Assembly (NCBI RefSeq): GCF_026151205.1
Contig: NC_087073.1
Coordinates: forward strand, 8,841,411-8,905,410
DNA: 64,000 nucleotides
Source: Bolinopsis microptera
Taxonomy: Eukaryota; Ctenophora; Tentaculata; Lobata; Bolinopsidae
Direction: 5' to 3'
The notes under the pieces were generated by a model. It was not told the DNA's origin. It saw only the letters and a list, made by a program, of their open reading frames with translations, and did not search any database. Of this stretch, positions 44,651-57,114 are shown piece by piece. How positions within the stretch are numbered: position 1 is the stretch's first letter; the number at the start of each line of letters is the position of its first letter. The position numbers were made by a program, and so were the translations under genes.

Positions 44651-47600
44651 CTAGAAAAACTTTTTCCTAGCCTCTTCTGCCCTACTTCTCCATACCCAAT
44701 ATCCCAAAAGTATTGAAGTTTGTATGATAATTAAACAGAACAAGTGAACAAAGGTGATCCCCTGGTCAGGGATTGCTGGGCAAACGTGGGTCTTTCTATT
44801 CTGAATCTCCTGAAACAAAGACCGTTAGTTTGTGTATATTGATCTCGCACTTTACAATTACATGCCAATATACGACAACATTATGGTTGGCTGGGGCTAG
44901 TTATAAAGTACATAAAGAAAACCAGAATACAGTGGCCAAATTGGACCAATATACTTGTTACTAAAATACCTTAAGCTGCGTCTGGACAGCCCCAATCGCA
45001 AGGGAGACTGTTTTTAGGTCTCTTTCAGAGCTCTGGCTTTTCTTAGAGAGACTATCCATCTTGGTTATGACACTCTGCATCTGCGCACTGAAAAAGACAA
45101 CAATATATCTGAATGCACAAATGTGGTAATACAAAACTGCCACCAAAATGGGTAAAATACTTTCATAATAAGGTTTCTCATAACTATGCGTGAATTCGAA
45201 ATAAAAAACTGTTTAATCAAGTTAATAAACATTTGATCTGTTTCTCAGAAAACTAATCACGTTTCTGCTTGGTAAAAAGAAATCATAATATTTTGTAGTT
45301 CGAACATGAAATGTACATAGTTACTAGTCCATACTTTTATAACTAAAAGGTTTAGCTGAAATATTTGACTTTTGGTTTCGAGTGAGAATACTGAACAAGA
45401 CCGGACTTCTTTGCTTTACTTTACATTAATGCTATTTTTAGTACCGTACCCTGGAGTTTAATTGACGTGGATTTTCCGCCAAGACGCGCGCGCAAATAAA
45501 GCTATGTCAATGCCGCGCGCCGCAACTTTTCATGTTATAAGGTGGATCGACGATGCGCCTTCCTAACGCGTTTCACTAACGCACACATTGAAGAGTCTTA
45601 TCTCGTATCTGGATAGCACCTATTATATCGTTATCGATGATATCAGATATTTAAAGTTATACATTTTGAAGTAGCCTGTCATTTTAAGAGTGACAAGACA
45701 ATCGTATCAGTACAAGATTCTTACCCATTTGACTCGATCTGTCTCACAAGACTGCTCTGCATTTTCTCCAGATTTGCGACGGAGGATTTTATCACAGAGG
45801 TATCACCACTATTGTCAACATTTACTAGCTCCTTTATGACACTTCCCAGTTGATCAAACTTTTCAGACAGCTTCACTTGGTAATCTGAAACATAGCCATT
45901 GAAAGTAGGGGGCTACTTTGTACAATGTGCAGAGTTGCAATACAATGTGCACAGGAAATTGTACATAGTTAGCAAGGTGCGTCAGTTGCCCTCATGGAGC
46001 GACAGTATACAAGTTAACACAGTTGTAATATCAAATTTCAAGTAGAGGGGATGTTGTAAATGTTGGTTTGTACAATGTACATCATGGAATTGTGACATAT
46101 CGAATCATCAGTGTAAATACACATAGAAAACGTACTGATTACGTTGATATTGGCACTGATTACCATAATCTTAAGTACAAGCTGGCTGGATGCCAATTCC
46201 TTACTTCACAACAGTTAAAGCATGCTACATTTTTCATCAATGGTTAACGATTCCAGCGCTACATCTGAATTATAAAATATAAATGTACTGTATTTAAGAA
46301 TATTCTAGTAAGACGTTTCAAAAGCTATTTGTAAGCTACTAACCGATTAAACTCTTGTAGAACAAGTTCTGTTCGTCCTCCACGACCTGTTTATATTTAT
46401 CAGGGTTCTTCTCTCTGTACTTCTTCTTCTTCTCCTCCAGCGCTATATCGTACTTCTCGTAGTCTGATAGGATCTTCTGCTTCGTTTCGTCGGTCAGCGG
46501 GGTGGCCTGAATCACATTAAAATATAATATAGTTATATAAACATGTAAAATATTGTACAATAAAGATTGTGTTAAAACTCAAGAAAAGGTTGCCAATGAA
46601 TATAGAGTTTGTTAATGAACACAGGTTCGGTGCCTCATGTTCTACGTATGGAACAAACAAAGGGGGAAAATTAAGCTACTCCAATTTGAGGCTTTATAAT
46701 TAAAAGCTGTTGAGTTCTGCCGAACTCGAGCATCACATATCATGTATCCCTAGGATCAATCTTATTGACAAATGTTTGTAAAGTTCTCGGTCGGGATTAC
46801 TTTTTTGTCATGGTCGACCACTGCTCATAACAGTTTCAAATTAGAATTCTGTGAGTTATACTTATAGTTATAACAGAAAACAATAATTCATTATTATCAA
46901 TTATAACACCATCGCAAAATGTATAGTTCACGAAGATCTTTAGACTGAACCTTCATATGCGGGCCTTATATTAGTCGACCTCTAAGCACGTATGTACCAT
47001 TGAGAAAATTAACAAAAGCGAGGTACACACACTCTAACACACTAAACAGATCTTGTTTAACAAATGTAGTACACCTGCCGACACCTACTAGCACACTAAT
47101 TCACACCAACTAAATCTAGAGGAAACTAACAAGGGCCCTTATTGTTCTCGCAGCTTACTTGGTCAGTGCGCTCAAATAGGGAGTACGTCAAGAACTTGTG
47201 GACGTCGTGATCATCTGAAAATCAAAATATCAGTTAGCAGTGAGGTAATGGATTGTGGCTGTGGTAGTGCATATTGCATACTCAGTGGTAAAATGTAAAA
47301 ATGTAGAACATCTGTAAATAGAGGGGAAAAACGAATAATTGGACTAAGTTTGCTAATATAAGCTGACCAGCTAGTGCGCCAGTAGCAGCTGAGACACCAA
47401 AGAAGCCTCCTGGAGATAACTTTACATTTTCCTTCCGAAAGCAAGTCTCAAAGTCGCTCTCCCTTGTTGTGATACCAGGGTTTATCTCCATGGTTAGGAC
47501 TTGTTGGTAGTAACGCAGACGGACTTGAGTGGGGTGGGGTCGGTTTCTGAACCCCTGGATACAACTCGCTATTTCTTGGCCTTTACCGTCCCTGTAATTA

Positions 47601-50600
47601 TTGTGCAAGTGTTAATAAACGTCCTGGTAACAACAAATTGCTTTCAAAAGTTCAATGGGGCTATCGCTTTATTTCCATCCACTGCAGCTTTTTTTGAAAT
47701 CTCACACTTATTTTACTTCGGAGTATTCCAACAGCAACATTGTTACACAAGTGTAACCAGCCAATTACAGGAAGCCGAAGGATTCATTTGGCCAGTTACG
47801 GTTAAGGTAGTGTGTACCATACTTTCTTTGCCCGAGACTTTGCTGCAATGGGCAGCTCCTCATTTAACCCTCACACCCGATTTCTCGAGTATTCGGCTGA
47901 GCAGACCGGGGGGCTGCATAAACCACTCAGGATCCTTAGCTGAACGTCAAAGACGCTCACCCCACGACTAGGCAGACAGCGGGATTCGAACTCGCAACCT
48001 CACGATTGCAAAGCTGGCGTTCTAACCAACTGCGCTACCTGGCCGTAAGCTTGCGATTGATTCAATTTCTCCTTTTTAAATCTCGAGATATATAAGGTCA
48101 AGTTTTACGGACCAAATGATAATCATACAATCATACCTCATACGGTTACAATTTCTACAGCTAAAGCCTTGCATAATTGTTTTGGTACAGTAATATTAGA
48201 TCATCAGACTTTTGGTTGGGGTCTCTAAAAATTTGGTTAGATGTCCGTGAGGACAGTGCCTTAACCATGTGTGTGGTCGTGAGACTAAGTCTCGTCCTTG
48301 TCGAGGGAGCTGCTAACTGGCTCTCCTTTTATACTTCACAATATGAGAGGCAGAAAAGTTGGATTTATACTACGATATGAGAGAAAATATTTCCTTGTGT
48401 TTCAAGTCTCATGTGATAATTCCTGACCATCAGTAAATGAACACAAGCGTGTTATCATTCGTGATTGAGGTAGTGAAGGTCAAATTTTAATTAAGCATAA
48501 AACCCCCCAGCAAAAAGTTCAGATTTTCAGGACCGGAAGTAAAAATAAACATTATGCAAAAGGGATCTTACTTACTTGCCGTGGTCAAATGTTAAAGTCC
48601 CATCGTTAACAACTGCACTTACAGCAGGGTTATCGTGCTGAAAACATATTGTTGTTATGTTAGACTTGTTCGTTACTTTTTGTTGAACAATACGGGTAAA
48701 TGCCTCACAGAATGGCTAGCCTCACAGAATGGCCAAATTTGTAAATGTTTTTGTAACTAATTTTTTATAAGAGACTGGTAGGTTTTGTGGATACCATATG
48801 AAACAAAAGTCTTCTGGCAACACTTCCTGTGGTGAAATCATTAACTAGGACCACATTTTCTGGCATAAATATGACTGTTTATGTAGAAATTTTGAGCACT
48901 GAAAAATTTGTTTTCAAATTTTTGAACTAAGTTTACATTTTGGTGAGAACTTCTGGCACCAGTATGACAGAAGATGTTCAAAGAATAGTATTCATCAAAA
49001 AAAACGAACATTGTTCAATATAGGAAGAAAAAAATGCTAAAATGGCTACACGCCTCACAAAATGGCCAAAATATGCCTCACAAAATTTGTTTTCAAATTT
49101 TTGAACTAAGTTTGCATTTTGGTGAGAACTTCTGGCACCAGTATGACAGAAGATGTTTAAAGAATAGTATTCATCAAACAAAACGAACATTGTTCAATTT
49201 AGGAAGAAACAAAATGTTAAAATGGCTAAACGCCTCACAAAATGGCCAAAATATGCCTCACAAAATGGCCAAAATTTAAAACTCCTTTTATTCAATGAAA
49301 CTATAAGTCTAAAGTATTCACAAGCTATTTATTATACAATAACACCCCAGATGGAGTGTTTTTACAGCCGAATGAAGGTTATAAATCATGAAATCAGGGA
49401 ATATGAACAACGCCACACAAAATGGCCATTTTTGGTGTAGGAAATTATGCCCTTTTTATTCAGTTCTAAGAAATTTCACCTATATGGGGGTGTTAACAAG
49501 GCATATTAATACCAGCAGCATGCCTGAAACAAGAGCCAAAGGTTTTAGAAAAATAAAATTTTCTCGTTTTCTTTTTTTTTTTGCCATTTTGTCAGGCATT
49601 TTTTCTTTTTTGTGAAACAGGGACAAAAGGATTTCGCGGCATGTACGAAATCGCGAAATTTCCCATTCTCCGCGACAAATTTTATGTATAGTTTAATGTA
49701 TAGCCTGTTAAATTTCGCGGTATCGCGAAATTTGGCCAAAATCGCCGCGAAATCCTTTTGTCCCTGTTGTGAAATAATTTTTCACAGCTCAGTTTTTTCG
49801 TGAGTTTTAGGTTATTACCCCATTCCTTAATAGGTTTTCTAAGAACGTGTGGTGATAGAAATTTAAAAAGTATCTCCATCAACAAAATTATAGAAATTCA
49901 GATTTGGCCATTCTGTGAGGCATGTTTTTTTCGAGGAAGATTTTCCGGCCAATTTTTCTCAAAGAAAAAATGGTTATGAGATTAAATGAACCCCCGGGAA
50001 GAAAAATATGAGTGTCAACTTAGCTTCTTATGAGATAAAAACTGGAATAAAGTGTGTTTTGTGACTTTGAGAGACCTTCTTTTTTTTGGCCATTCTGTGA
50101 GGCAAATACCCGTAACTGTTTTTTATCACTGTGTTTAGTATAACCGTGTGTGAAGTTAGCAAAAATGTCAGTCTTAGTTAGCACGTATTCTGTAATTTGT
50201 TGATAGTCACCTTGTGTAGTGTTGTTTTAGTATCGAGTTTCAGTCCACATCATGTAACGGTCACTATTTAAATAATTAAGTCGTCAAAAGTTAAGCCTGC
50301 AGTAAGTTGTGTTTTCAAATGACAACATTTAGGAAAACATTGTAAATTTTATGTGAGCTATTTACACTGCAATGAAACTTGAAGTAAGTCGAGGTTACCA
50401 TAATATACCTTGTTATCGTTATCAAAACTATCGAAGAACACTCCGAGTCCTCTCCAGTTGTTAGGAGAGCCAAACACGCTGCCTCCTTTCTTTGGTATCT
50501 CTTGTAGATACCATACAGCCTAGAAGATAAGTGATCATTTGAAGATATTGTGATGTTTTAGTGTTAGAATTAAACATATGATACCAGATAAATTAATAAC

Positions 50601-51335
50601 CTATTTTAGCAATAAAGGAATAAAAAAGGTAAGTTTGTATATACAAGTAATTTACCATTCCATCAGCCCCAAGTTTGCCTCGTCCCTGGATCTTTAAAGA
50701 AAACTGAATCTCCCAATTGTTACCAACATACTGCAGCTTATTCCATATTTGACCTAAGGTATTCTATTGTGTATTTTGAATGCAGAAATCATTTAGTCGA
50801 CTCTATACATCCAATATTATATATAATATTGGGATGGATCGAATCGAATATTTTGAGACACTATTTGAAACAGTATTTATATTTTTTTAACAATATTTAG
50901 TAATTTGAAGCAGTATTGAGTATCACTTACCCTGTTTGCTTCTTATTGATGGAGTCACTCGTACATAGTCAGTGGAGGGCATGCAACCTGAAATAGTAAC
51001 CGTAAAACAATATTTCACCCTTAGCTTCGAATTCATTAAATCTCTAAATCATTTTAATTAACTAACATAGTAATACATATCTTATGCACGTTGATTAAAT
51101 TAAAAGCCAAAGGGTAATCAAATGTGAAACTTATTACTAGTTTTAGCCGGAACTGTAATTATGATAAAACATGTTAAATTATATAAAATAACTTACTTCC
51201 ACTGGCATCCCAAAACGGAACTTTTGCAGCCGAGTCAGTTAGAGTTGGACCTTTAAAACTATGCTTGTACTCAAAGCGTTTGTGAAGGACTTCATCAAAA
51301 CCAGAAGCAAGTCCAAATAGCAGCCATAGCAGCAT
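44651..51335 (-). CDS. LMAN1: ERGIC-53 / LMAN1 cargo receptor, eleven exons
   Basis: Minus-strand exons: 51335-51197, 50987-50931, 50753-50656, 50519-50409, 48637-48576, 47591-47368, 47214-47159, 46506-46344, 45884-45725, 45087-44970, 44809-44651. All phases agree; 449 codons including stop (human has 510 residues). LMAN1 is the L-type lectin that carries glycoproteins from the ER to the ERGIC/Golgi. The start MLLWLLFGLASGF is a signal peptide. The lectin domain begins EVLHKRFEYKHSFKGP and includes RGKLGADGMAVWY, GVFFDSFDND, DHGKDGKGQEIASC and GFFGVSAATGALA. A coiled-coil stalk follows (DETKQKILSDYEKYDI; EEKKKKYREKNPDKYKQ). The last exon encodes one membrane helix and the cytosolic end RKKFF, the known ER exit/retrieval signal. 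The stalk is shorter than in vertebrates. Confidence 0.97.
47752..48044 (-). mobile_element. tRNA-derived SINE in an LMAN1 intron
   Basis: On the minus strand 48044-47971 looks like a tRNA: A-box TAGCGCAGTTGG, B-box GAGTTCGAATCC, a TGC triplet where an Ala anticodon would be, and 74 nt in length. The acceptor stem pairs poorly (about three good pairs and one G-U of seven), so it is a tRNA-derived promoter head rather than a gene. The body continues to about 47752, and its 3' part matches the fragment at 2690-2900. A plus-strand open frame across it is an artefact. It lies in the intron between exons 5 and 6 in the same orientation as the gene. Confidence 0.8.
48903..49260. repeat. 179-bp tandem duplication
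   Basis: AAAATTTGTTTTCAAATTTT at 48903 recurs at 49082, and the following sequence (ACTTCTGGCACCAGTATGAC, GAATAGTATTCATCAAA) is repeated with few changes until about 49260. Two copies, within the TIR element of LMAN1 intron 4. Confidence 0.9.
49618..49766. mobile_element. hAT-type MITE with perfect 8-bp duplication (nested)
   Basis: TIRs CAGGGACAAAAGGATTTCGC and the exact inverse ending CCTTTTGTCCCTG, at least 23 bp. It is flanked by TTGTGAAA on both sides (49610-49617 and 49767-49774). An 8-bp duplication with CAGGG ends is typical of hAT. A second pair, TCGCGAAATTT, lies inside. It sits within the TA-flanked element, so it inserted later. Confidence 0.93.
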
Positions 51336-51339
51336 ACTT

Positions 51340-52323
51340 AAATACTAGAATTAGAGGCCTGACACTGAATTTTAATCTAACAATTTTTCATATTAAGAAA
51401 GTATACATAAAAACAATAAGATCTGATACATTCAAAAATATTTTTGAGAGCACTCACTTTCGAAAAAATAAATATTTTCTTTTTCGAAAGTTTTGGAAAT
51501 TTGGAGAAGTCTGGCACTGTAATACCGATATTTCGATCATTTTAAAAGTATCTGGGTTGTTTGTTTTACTGAACATTACTTACAATCCGTACAAGAAACC
51601 CCTGAAAGGATTATTTAATTGAACAATAAAGGACAAAGTTACAGACCGAACAAGGTCGAAAAAAGACAAATTTTTGCCTACTTCTAAAGTTGTACATAGA
51701 TTCACCAATCACCCGGGTCAGCAGATATCGCTTCAAAAATTCTTGTGAGTATAGCTGATGATCATATCAAGATTTGAGTTTTAAGGTATGAAATGTGGCC
51801 TCAAACGACTTAGTAAAATTCATCGTAAAAAAAGGGCCAAAAATGGCAGATTTATGGCTTAAAATGCCTATAACTCAAAAAGTATCAGTTTAAAAAAAAT
51901 AATTTTTACATAATAATAATTTTTACATCGTAATTAGCTCGGTAAGACGAATCTTTTAGTACCAAATTTTTAATAGTTAAAGACACAAAATTTGTAAAAA
52001 AATGTGTACAATTTGTACAAAATTTATACAAGGGGGACCCTTGTGTTCGAGCTAGAAAATTATTTAAGACAATTTGTCTTCTAAAATCACCTATTTGGTA
52101 CTAAAATTTTCAAAACCACCCCCCCCCCCCCTCCCCCGGACGTCCGGATTTCCAGCTACTTTTAAGAGTACAAATAAAACCAACCCAGATTCATTGTTAA
52201 TAAAATTCATATTTCATATATATATTATTATTATCAAACATGTCAATCTTACATTTATGTCAACAATCCTACAATAATTTAGAACCGAAACGTGATCCTT
52301 TGTAAGATTATATGTCCCAAAAG
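51340..52323. other. Intergenic repeat-like sequence upstream of LMAN1
   Basis: TTTCGAAAAAATAAATATTT and TATTTTCTTTTTCGAAAG form a hairpin near 51460. A C-rich block, CACCCCCCCCCCCCCTCCCC then GGACGTCCGGATTTCC, at 52115-52150 has a relative at 52680-52745 (ACCACCCCCTCCC, GCCGGACGTCC). No gene. Confidence 0.5.
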
Positions 52324-52560
52324 TCAAATCGACTTGTACTCAAGTATAAAATTGAACAATTTACTCCAATAACCACGGTCACTAGCAAGTTCTCTCAAAT
52401 GGAGGATATCATCATATGACTCCAGCAAGATGAAACGCTTCCAGAGGTCAACCTTCAGGTGGTGTAGGAGGTTACGTCTGTGAGCCCCGAGTCTACCAAC
52501 TTCACTACACATCTCGACAGCAAAACACAGCGCAGCTTGAGCTGGTGATCTTTCATCGCT
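52324..52560 (-). pseudogene. Possible retroelement C-terminal remnant
   Basis: The minus-strand frame reads HRRNLLHHLKVDLWKRFILL and ELASDRGYWSKLFNFI. The A.DR..W.KL ending resembles the last residues of many non-LTR reverse transcriptases (A.DR..WR.LV). Only about 70 residues; identification is weak. Confidence 0.3.
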
Positions 52561-52929
52561 CCTCAGTATGTGTCCTCATATATATATATATAGTTGAAAT
52601 AAAATTCAGAGAGTTGAAGTAAATGAAACTTTTTCGTTAATTCTGCCAAAATTTCCAAATGTCCAGATTTTCAGAAACTACCCCCTCCCCCTGTCCGGAT
52701 TTGTCCTAAATTCCAAAACCACCCCCTCCCTATTTGCCGGACGTCCTAAGTAGATGGGCCCTAAGTGATGCTATCGAATAATCAATATGGTGCATTCAGC
52801 AAAGAGCAGCTTTGAAAAAATGAACTCATTGAATATTTCGAAATGGCAATTGGCAACAACAATCGGCCAATAATTTTACTTCTCTAATCAATGAGGATAC
52901 ATGAAAACATAGTTAATTAGCATACAAAA

Positions 52930-53885
52930 AAGCCAATGATGTCCTAAATTCCGTACACCGCTACATGCTTGCCAATAAACTTCACATAAACACTGGCAAG
53001 AGCTGTTACCTTGAATTCTCAAACTCTCGATCCAACAAAGATGAAGATACACCCTCTGATCAAGAAATCAATATCAATGGCATACCCTTGGAGAGAGTAC
53101 ATGAAACTAAATTCTTAGGTGTAACAATCGATGAAGACCTAAACTGGAACGCACATAGAAGGAAATTAGCAAAAAAACTAGCCAGCTGCTGTGGCATGCT
53201 AAATAGAATTAAAGATAACATTCCCACATCACTCCATAAAGATCTATATCACACTCTGTTTGAAAGCTATCTTGCATATGGTATAACTGTCTGGGGAGGG
53301 GCATCTAACAAAAAACTTGAACCTCTGTTCAAAGCACAGAAAATGTGTGCCCGCATAATGTTTGGAGATAAAGAAGCATACTTGGATAAATTTAAAACTA
53401 GTGCACAATGCAGACCCTACGGGGAGCAAATCCTGGGCAAGGAATTCTACAGAAAGGAGCATACAAAACCTCTCTTCAACACTCATGAAATCATGAATGT
53501 GCATAATCTGTACTTCTACCATTGTGTTAATGACATCTTCAAGGTCTTGAAATATAGAACCCCTATATCACTATACTCCCTCTTTGAAACATCTGGCAGA
53601 CTTGGCAAAGAGACACTCATTCTCACACCTAAACCATCAGACAGCTACATATACAGAGCAGGGACAATATGGAATACAGTACGACAAAATCTCATGCTAA
53701 CTACATTCACCTGTTATAAGCCCAATCACCTCAAATCATCCATAAGAATCACCGTCACTCACACTCAAAAGGAAGGAGAACCAAATGACTGGAACTTAGC
53801 CTTAAACAGCGTTCGACAAAATTCAAAAACTTTAAAATTGACCTTACCTAGATTACTTAAGCTTGAAAAAGCGGTAATATCTTAG
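52930..53885 (+). pseudogene. 5'-truncated LINE: reverse transcriptase C-terminal region
   Basis: An open frame of more than 300 codons begins KKANDVLNSVHRYMLANKL and continues LHINTGKSCYLEF, ETKFLGVTIDEDLNWNAH, LFESYLAYGITVWGGAS and IWNTVRQNL, ending TAG at 53885. These are the last reverse transcriptase motif (FLG) and the conserved post-RT helical region (Y.L.YGI..WG...) of CR1/jockey/I-type LINEs. The catalytic part with the YADD motif and the endonuclease are missing, as expected from 5' truncation on insertion. The frame is intact, so this copy is younger than those at 1.9-4.0 and 17.6 kb, but it cannot move by itself. Confidence 0.85.
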
Positions 53886-53989
53886 CAAAATATAGCTTGC
53901 AGCAGCCCCATACCTTGTCATGAACATAATATCGAAACTAAATCTGCCCAGTGGCAAATAGTCAGGCGTCCAGGAATTTAACACCTAGT

Positions 53990-56086
53990 CAAAATTTGTT
54001 GATAACCGGTAAAAAAAGATTCTTGTGGAAAAAATATTCACATTAATTTAAAATTAAATCAAAATTGGTCGCTCTCAGGGCTAACGCGATGTTACATCAT
54101 TTTATCGACTCGAAGTTCGAATCGAGTGCATTCCTAGATTCCATGACTATTTCTTACCTATAAGATTGCTTGACTATTTTTTGCGCATTCAGACACCAAA
54201 AAACGCGCAGAAAACGCGCGCTATCCATTCCTCCTTCCTCAACATCCCGGAATATCAATGAAACTAATAAATCAATGAAACTAATAAATCAATGTTTTAG
54301 CTCATTTTACAAAGTCAAATATTTAAAACAATTAAAATTGTATAGTGCTCAATTTGTAAATGACTAGTTGATCTTTGCTATTGGAAGTTTGTCAAGGACT
54401 GGCAGCTAGCGGGGCAAGGAATGCACGGGCTTAGGGGCTTTTGTGCACACCAGAACACTAGCTCGGTAGATTTTTGGAAACTAGAAGGACTGAAAACTAA
54501 AATTGTTTTTGATGGAGGCTGAGGCATGTTTTTGAGAGGGACGGTATAATAGCTTGTGGTAACAACTGGCCTTTACTTTAATAGGATGAAGTTTTAGTTT
54601 TAGGACAGGAAGAAGGCATTAATAAGATTTGCTCTTTGTTTAAAAGGCAGAATATAAGCAATGTTGGTTATAATATGTATCAATATCTAGATCTTCGTTT
54701 ATCAATTTTCACTAAATGGGTTTAAAATTTTAATAGGGAGGGAAATTCATCAACTTTATTAAGTACCTATCAAAAATAAATCTTATATCAATGTAATATA
54801 TTAAAAATCATAATCCTAAGTCTAATAATAAATCTGTTAAAAACACTTTCTCACTACACTGCGCTCACACACGTTAGTAAGACAAAGGAAAAGGCACACC
54901 CAGCTAATTTTCAATTTCAAGATAATCATTTTGGATGTGTGGACCCTAAGGTAGACTTAATGTCAAAATTTAGATGAAAAAATAGAATAAAAAATAGAAT
55001 GAAAAATTTATATGAAAAAATAGTCATGTAAAATAGTCATTTGAAATAGTCATGCAAAATTTCAGCTCTGATACGCTAAAATATCAAGTTAATCTTAAAC
55101 AATCGACAATCTAATATGAATCCTCCCAATCCTCCCAGCCATATTAACTGGTGAACGGTGTAAATATAGAGCGGTATTTTAAAATGTAGCATTCAAAATT
55201 TTATGGATTCAAGTTGGCTCCTTTAGTCTAGATTCATTTAGAAAATTCTCGAAGTTCGAGTAATACAGTATTCTCAGGGTTTGGCGCTTAAGGAAGCTTC
55301 ACATCCGAGACCGATTTCCACGAATCAATTTAATATTGTAGCTACAAGTCAACAACAGTGCAAGTGGGAAGGAAGTGAATCTAGCCATTGCTACTATATC
55401 AGGGGAACTCGTGTGTTCTAGGCTTAAGCAAGCTTCACATCCTAGATCATCTAGAGTACAGTGCAGACAACCCCCTCCATTATACATCCCTATCCCGCTT
55501 TAAGTCCGAAGTTTATCATTGTTTATTGTCTAATATTGTATCTAACCTGGCAGAAGCAAGCTTCAGATCCAAAGTCAGGCCAAAACTATCGACACAAGGT
55601 CGAAGCCATTTTCAGAGTAGTGAATCGTTCATCATGCTGACGAGAGTTAAATCTTGGATCTCAATTTAACGAGCTGCTATGAAGCATGATTTGGAGATGT
55701 CTGTGGGCTAGCCTATATAGTTCTTTTAAAAAATATTTCCTTGCGTTTCAAATAAATTAAAGAATTCTCAGAAATTTTTTATTTAATTTCAAAATTTGCA
55801 ATTGCATATTCATCCGGTAATTATTCTAATGGATACGCTAAGCATTTCAAACTAATCTTGACCTGGGAGAAGAGCTGACCAGTGACAAGTCGGCCGCAAA
55901 GCGGCCGAAAAATAAATAGCCTTTTTTTCTTCCCAAACTGGATTCCTAGTCATATTTAAAATTTATTCCACTGGGTACCTCTGTGATCACATCTTTCTCT
56001 GGGTGCAAAATGAATATTTTATATATTATATAGGTTTATTAGTTTTATAGAAATCTAAAAGTTCTATAGAAATTTATTATATATAA
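53990..56086. other. AT-rich intergenic sequence
   Basis: No supported gene. A motif AAGCTTCACATCC preceded by CTTAAG(C/G) recurs at 55294 and 55430, with a related copy at 55559, an unexplained short direct repeat. GATTC..AGTC and AATAGTCAT runs near 54980-55050 are simple tandem duplications. Confidence 0.45.
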
Positions 56087-56088
56087 TA

Positions 56089-56941
56089 GTAGAGGCTCTT
56101 ACGGGCATTGTCTGCTCGATACGCTAGGGACCCCAGATACACCCTACTAGACGTATTTTTGACCGTAGAATCGATTAAAAGTGGTTTAAAGATGATTGGA
56201 CTGACTTTTTGGGGGTAAAATTGCAAAAAACCGATTTTTGGGCAAAAAATAGGCCAAAAAACCATGTTTTTTGATATTTTGAACAAGTTAATTTTGTTGG
56301 CATGTCGGCAAAACTTGCATGGAGATAGCTAAAACACAGCCACACAAGATGATATAAAAATTTGAAAAATCCCTCTATTTTTTTGGGGGTAAAAATCCAA
56401 AAAAGTGGTAAAAATTTTGACTTTTTTGCTTGAAGTTTGAATAAGTTTTTGCAGTTGTATTACATCAACCCAAAAATAGTCACATCGTTTTTGCCTAAAT
56501 TTTTCCTTTACCCACTTCATATACTTTATCGAAGTTTGAATATTGTCACTCCGCAAGCGTTTTTGCCAAATTTTCGACGCGCACTACGCGCAAAAGCATT
56601 TTATTTAGTTGTTATCAATTGGCACCTGCGCGTTCATCATAAATTTCAAACAGCTATAACTCAGCGAGATTATGTCCGTTCTAGCTCATATTTTCACACC
56701 AAATAGAAAATAATGTGATCTTATTCCTGACAAAATATGAATATAATTACTCTATTTGCCTTAGCGTAATAGACTGTCAAAGTTTAAAACGCGCATTGGT
56801 ATAGCACGTGACTAATAAGGCCAAATTTATACTTCTTAACATATTATCGATCCTTAGGCATCATACTATTGTGTCCAATTAGCGGTTAGGTCTCTAAACT
56901 CGTAGCAGAAAACACGTCTTTTTGCCCGTAAGAGCCTCTAC
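56089..56941. mobile_element. TA-flanked TIR element, 853 bp, non-coding
   Basis: GTAGAGGCTCTTACGGGCA at the left is exactly inverted at the right (TGCCCGTAAGAGCCTCTAC), with TA outside both ends (56087-56088; 56942-56943). This suggests a Tc1/mariner-type MITE. Inside are poly-purine/pyrimidine runs and a GCGCACTACGCGCAAAAGC patch but no transposase. TGTAATAGCCTCTACTA near 60439 may be a fragment of the same end. Confidence 0.85.
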
Positions 56942-57114
56942 TATAAGGATTATAAACATTTTATTTGTGTGTTTTGTGTTATGCATTTGTATACCTATTT
57001 TAGAAGAGATTTTTATAGAATGTTAGAAGTGCAGTAGGGTCAGTTTCAGACGAATTAAGCATAAATGACATCATTGCCATGTCTGAAGTGGTTTGTAAAT
57101 GGGCCATTGTTAGC

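Larger units (their letters stand above)
48693..50112. mobile_element. TIR element built from TCACAAAATGGCC repeats, in LMAN1 intron 4
   Basis: The left end CGGGTAAATGCCTCACAG and right end CTGTGAGGCAAATACCCG are inverted copies of about 25 bp, with TA on each side (48691-48692 and 50113-50114), as in Tc1/mariner-type insertions. Inside, TCACA(A/G)AATGGC(C) occurs many times on the plus strand on the left and inverted near the right end (49907, 50090). No transposase frame. It contains a 179-bp tandem duplication and a nested hAT MITE. Confidence 0.8.

Noticed and set aside
47501-47971. 156-codon plus-strand open frame
   Set aside because: It runs antisense through LMAN1 exon 6 and the SINE body; the minus-strand exon and the SINE explain the sequence.
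47971-48044. tRNA-Ala (TGC) gene on the minus strand
   Set aside because: A and B boxes are good, but the acceptor stem has about three good pairs and one G-U of seven, and the sequence continues into a body shared with 2.7 kb, so it is a SINE head.
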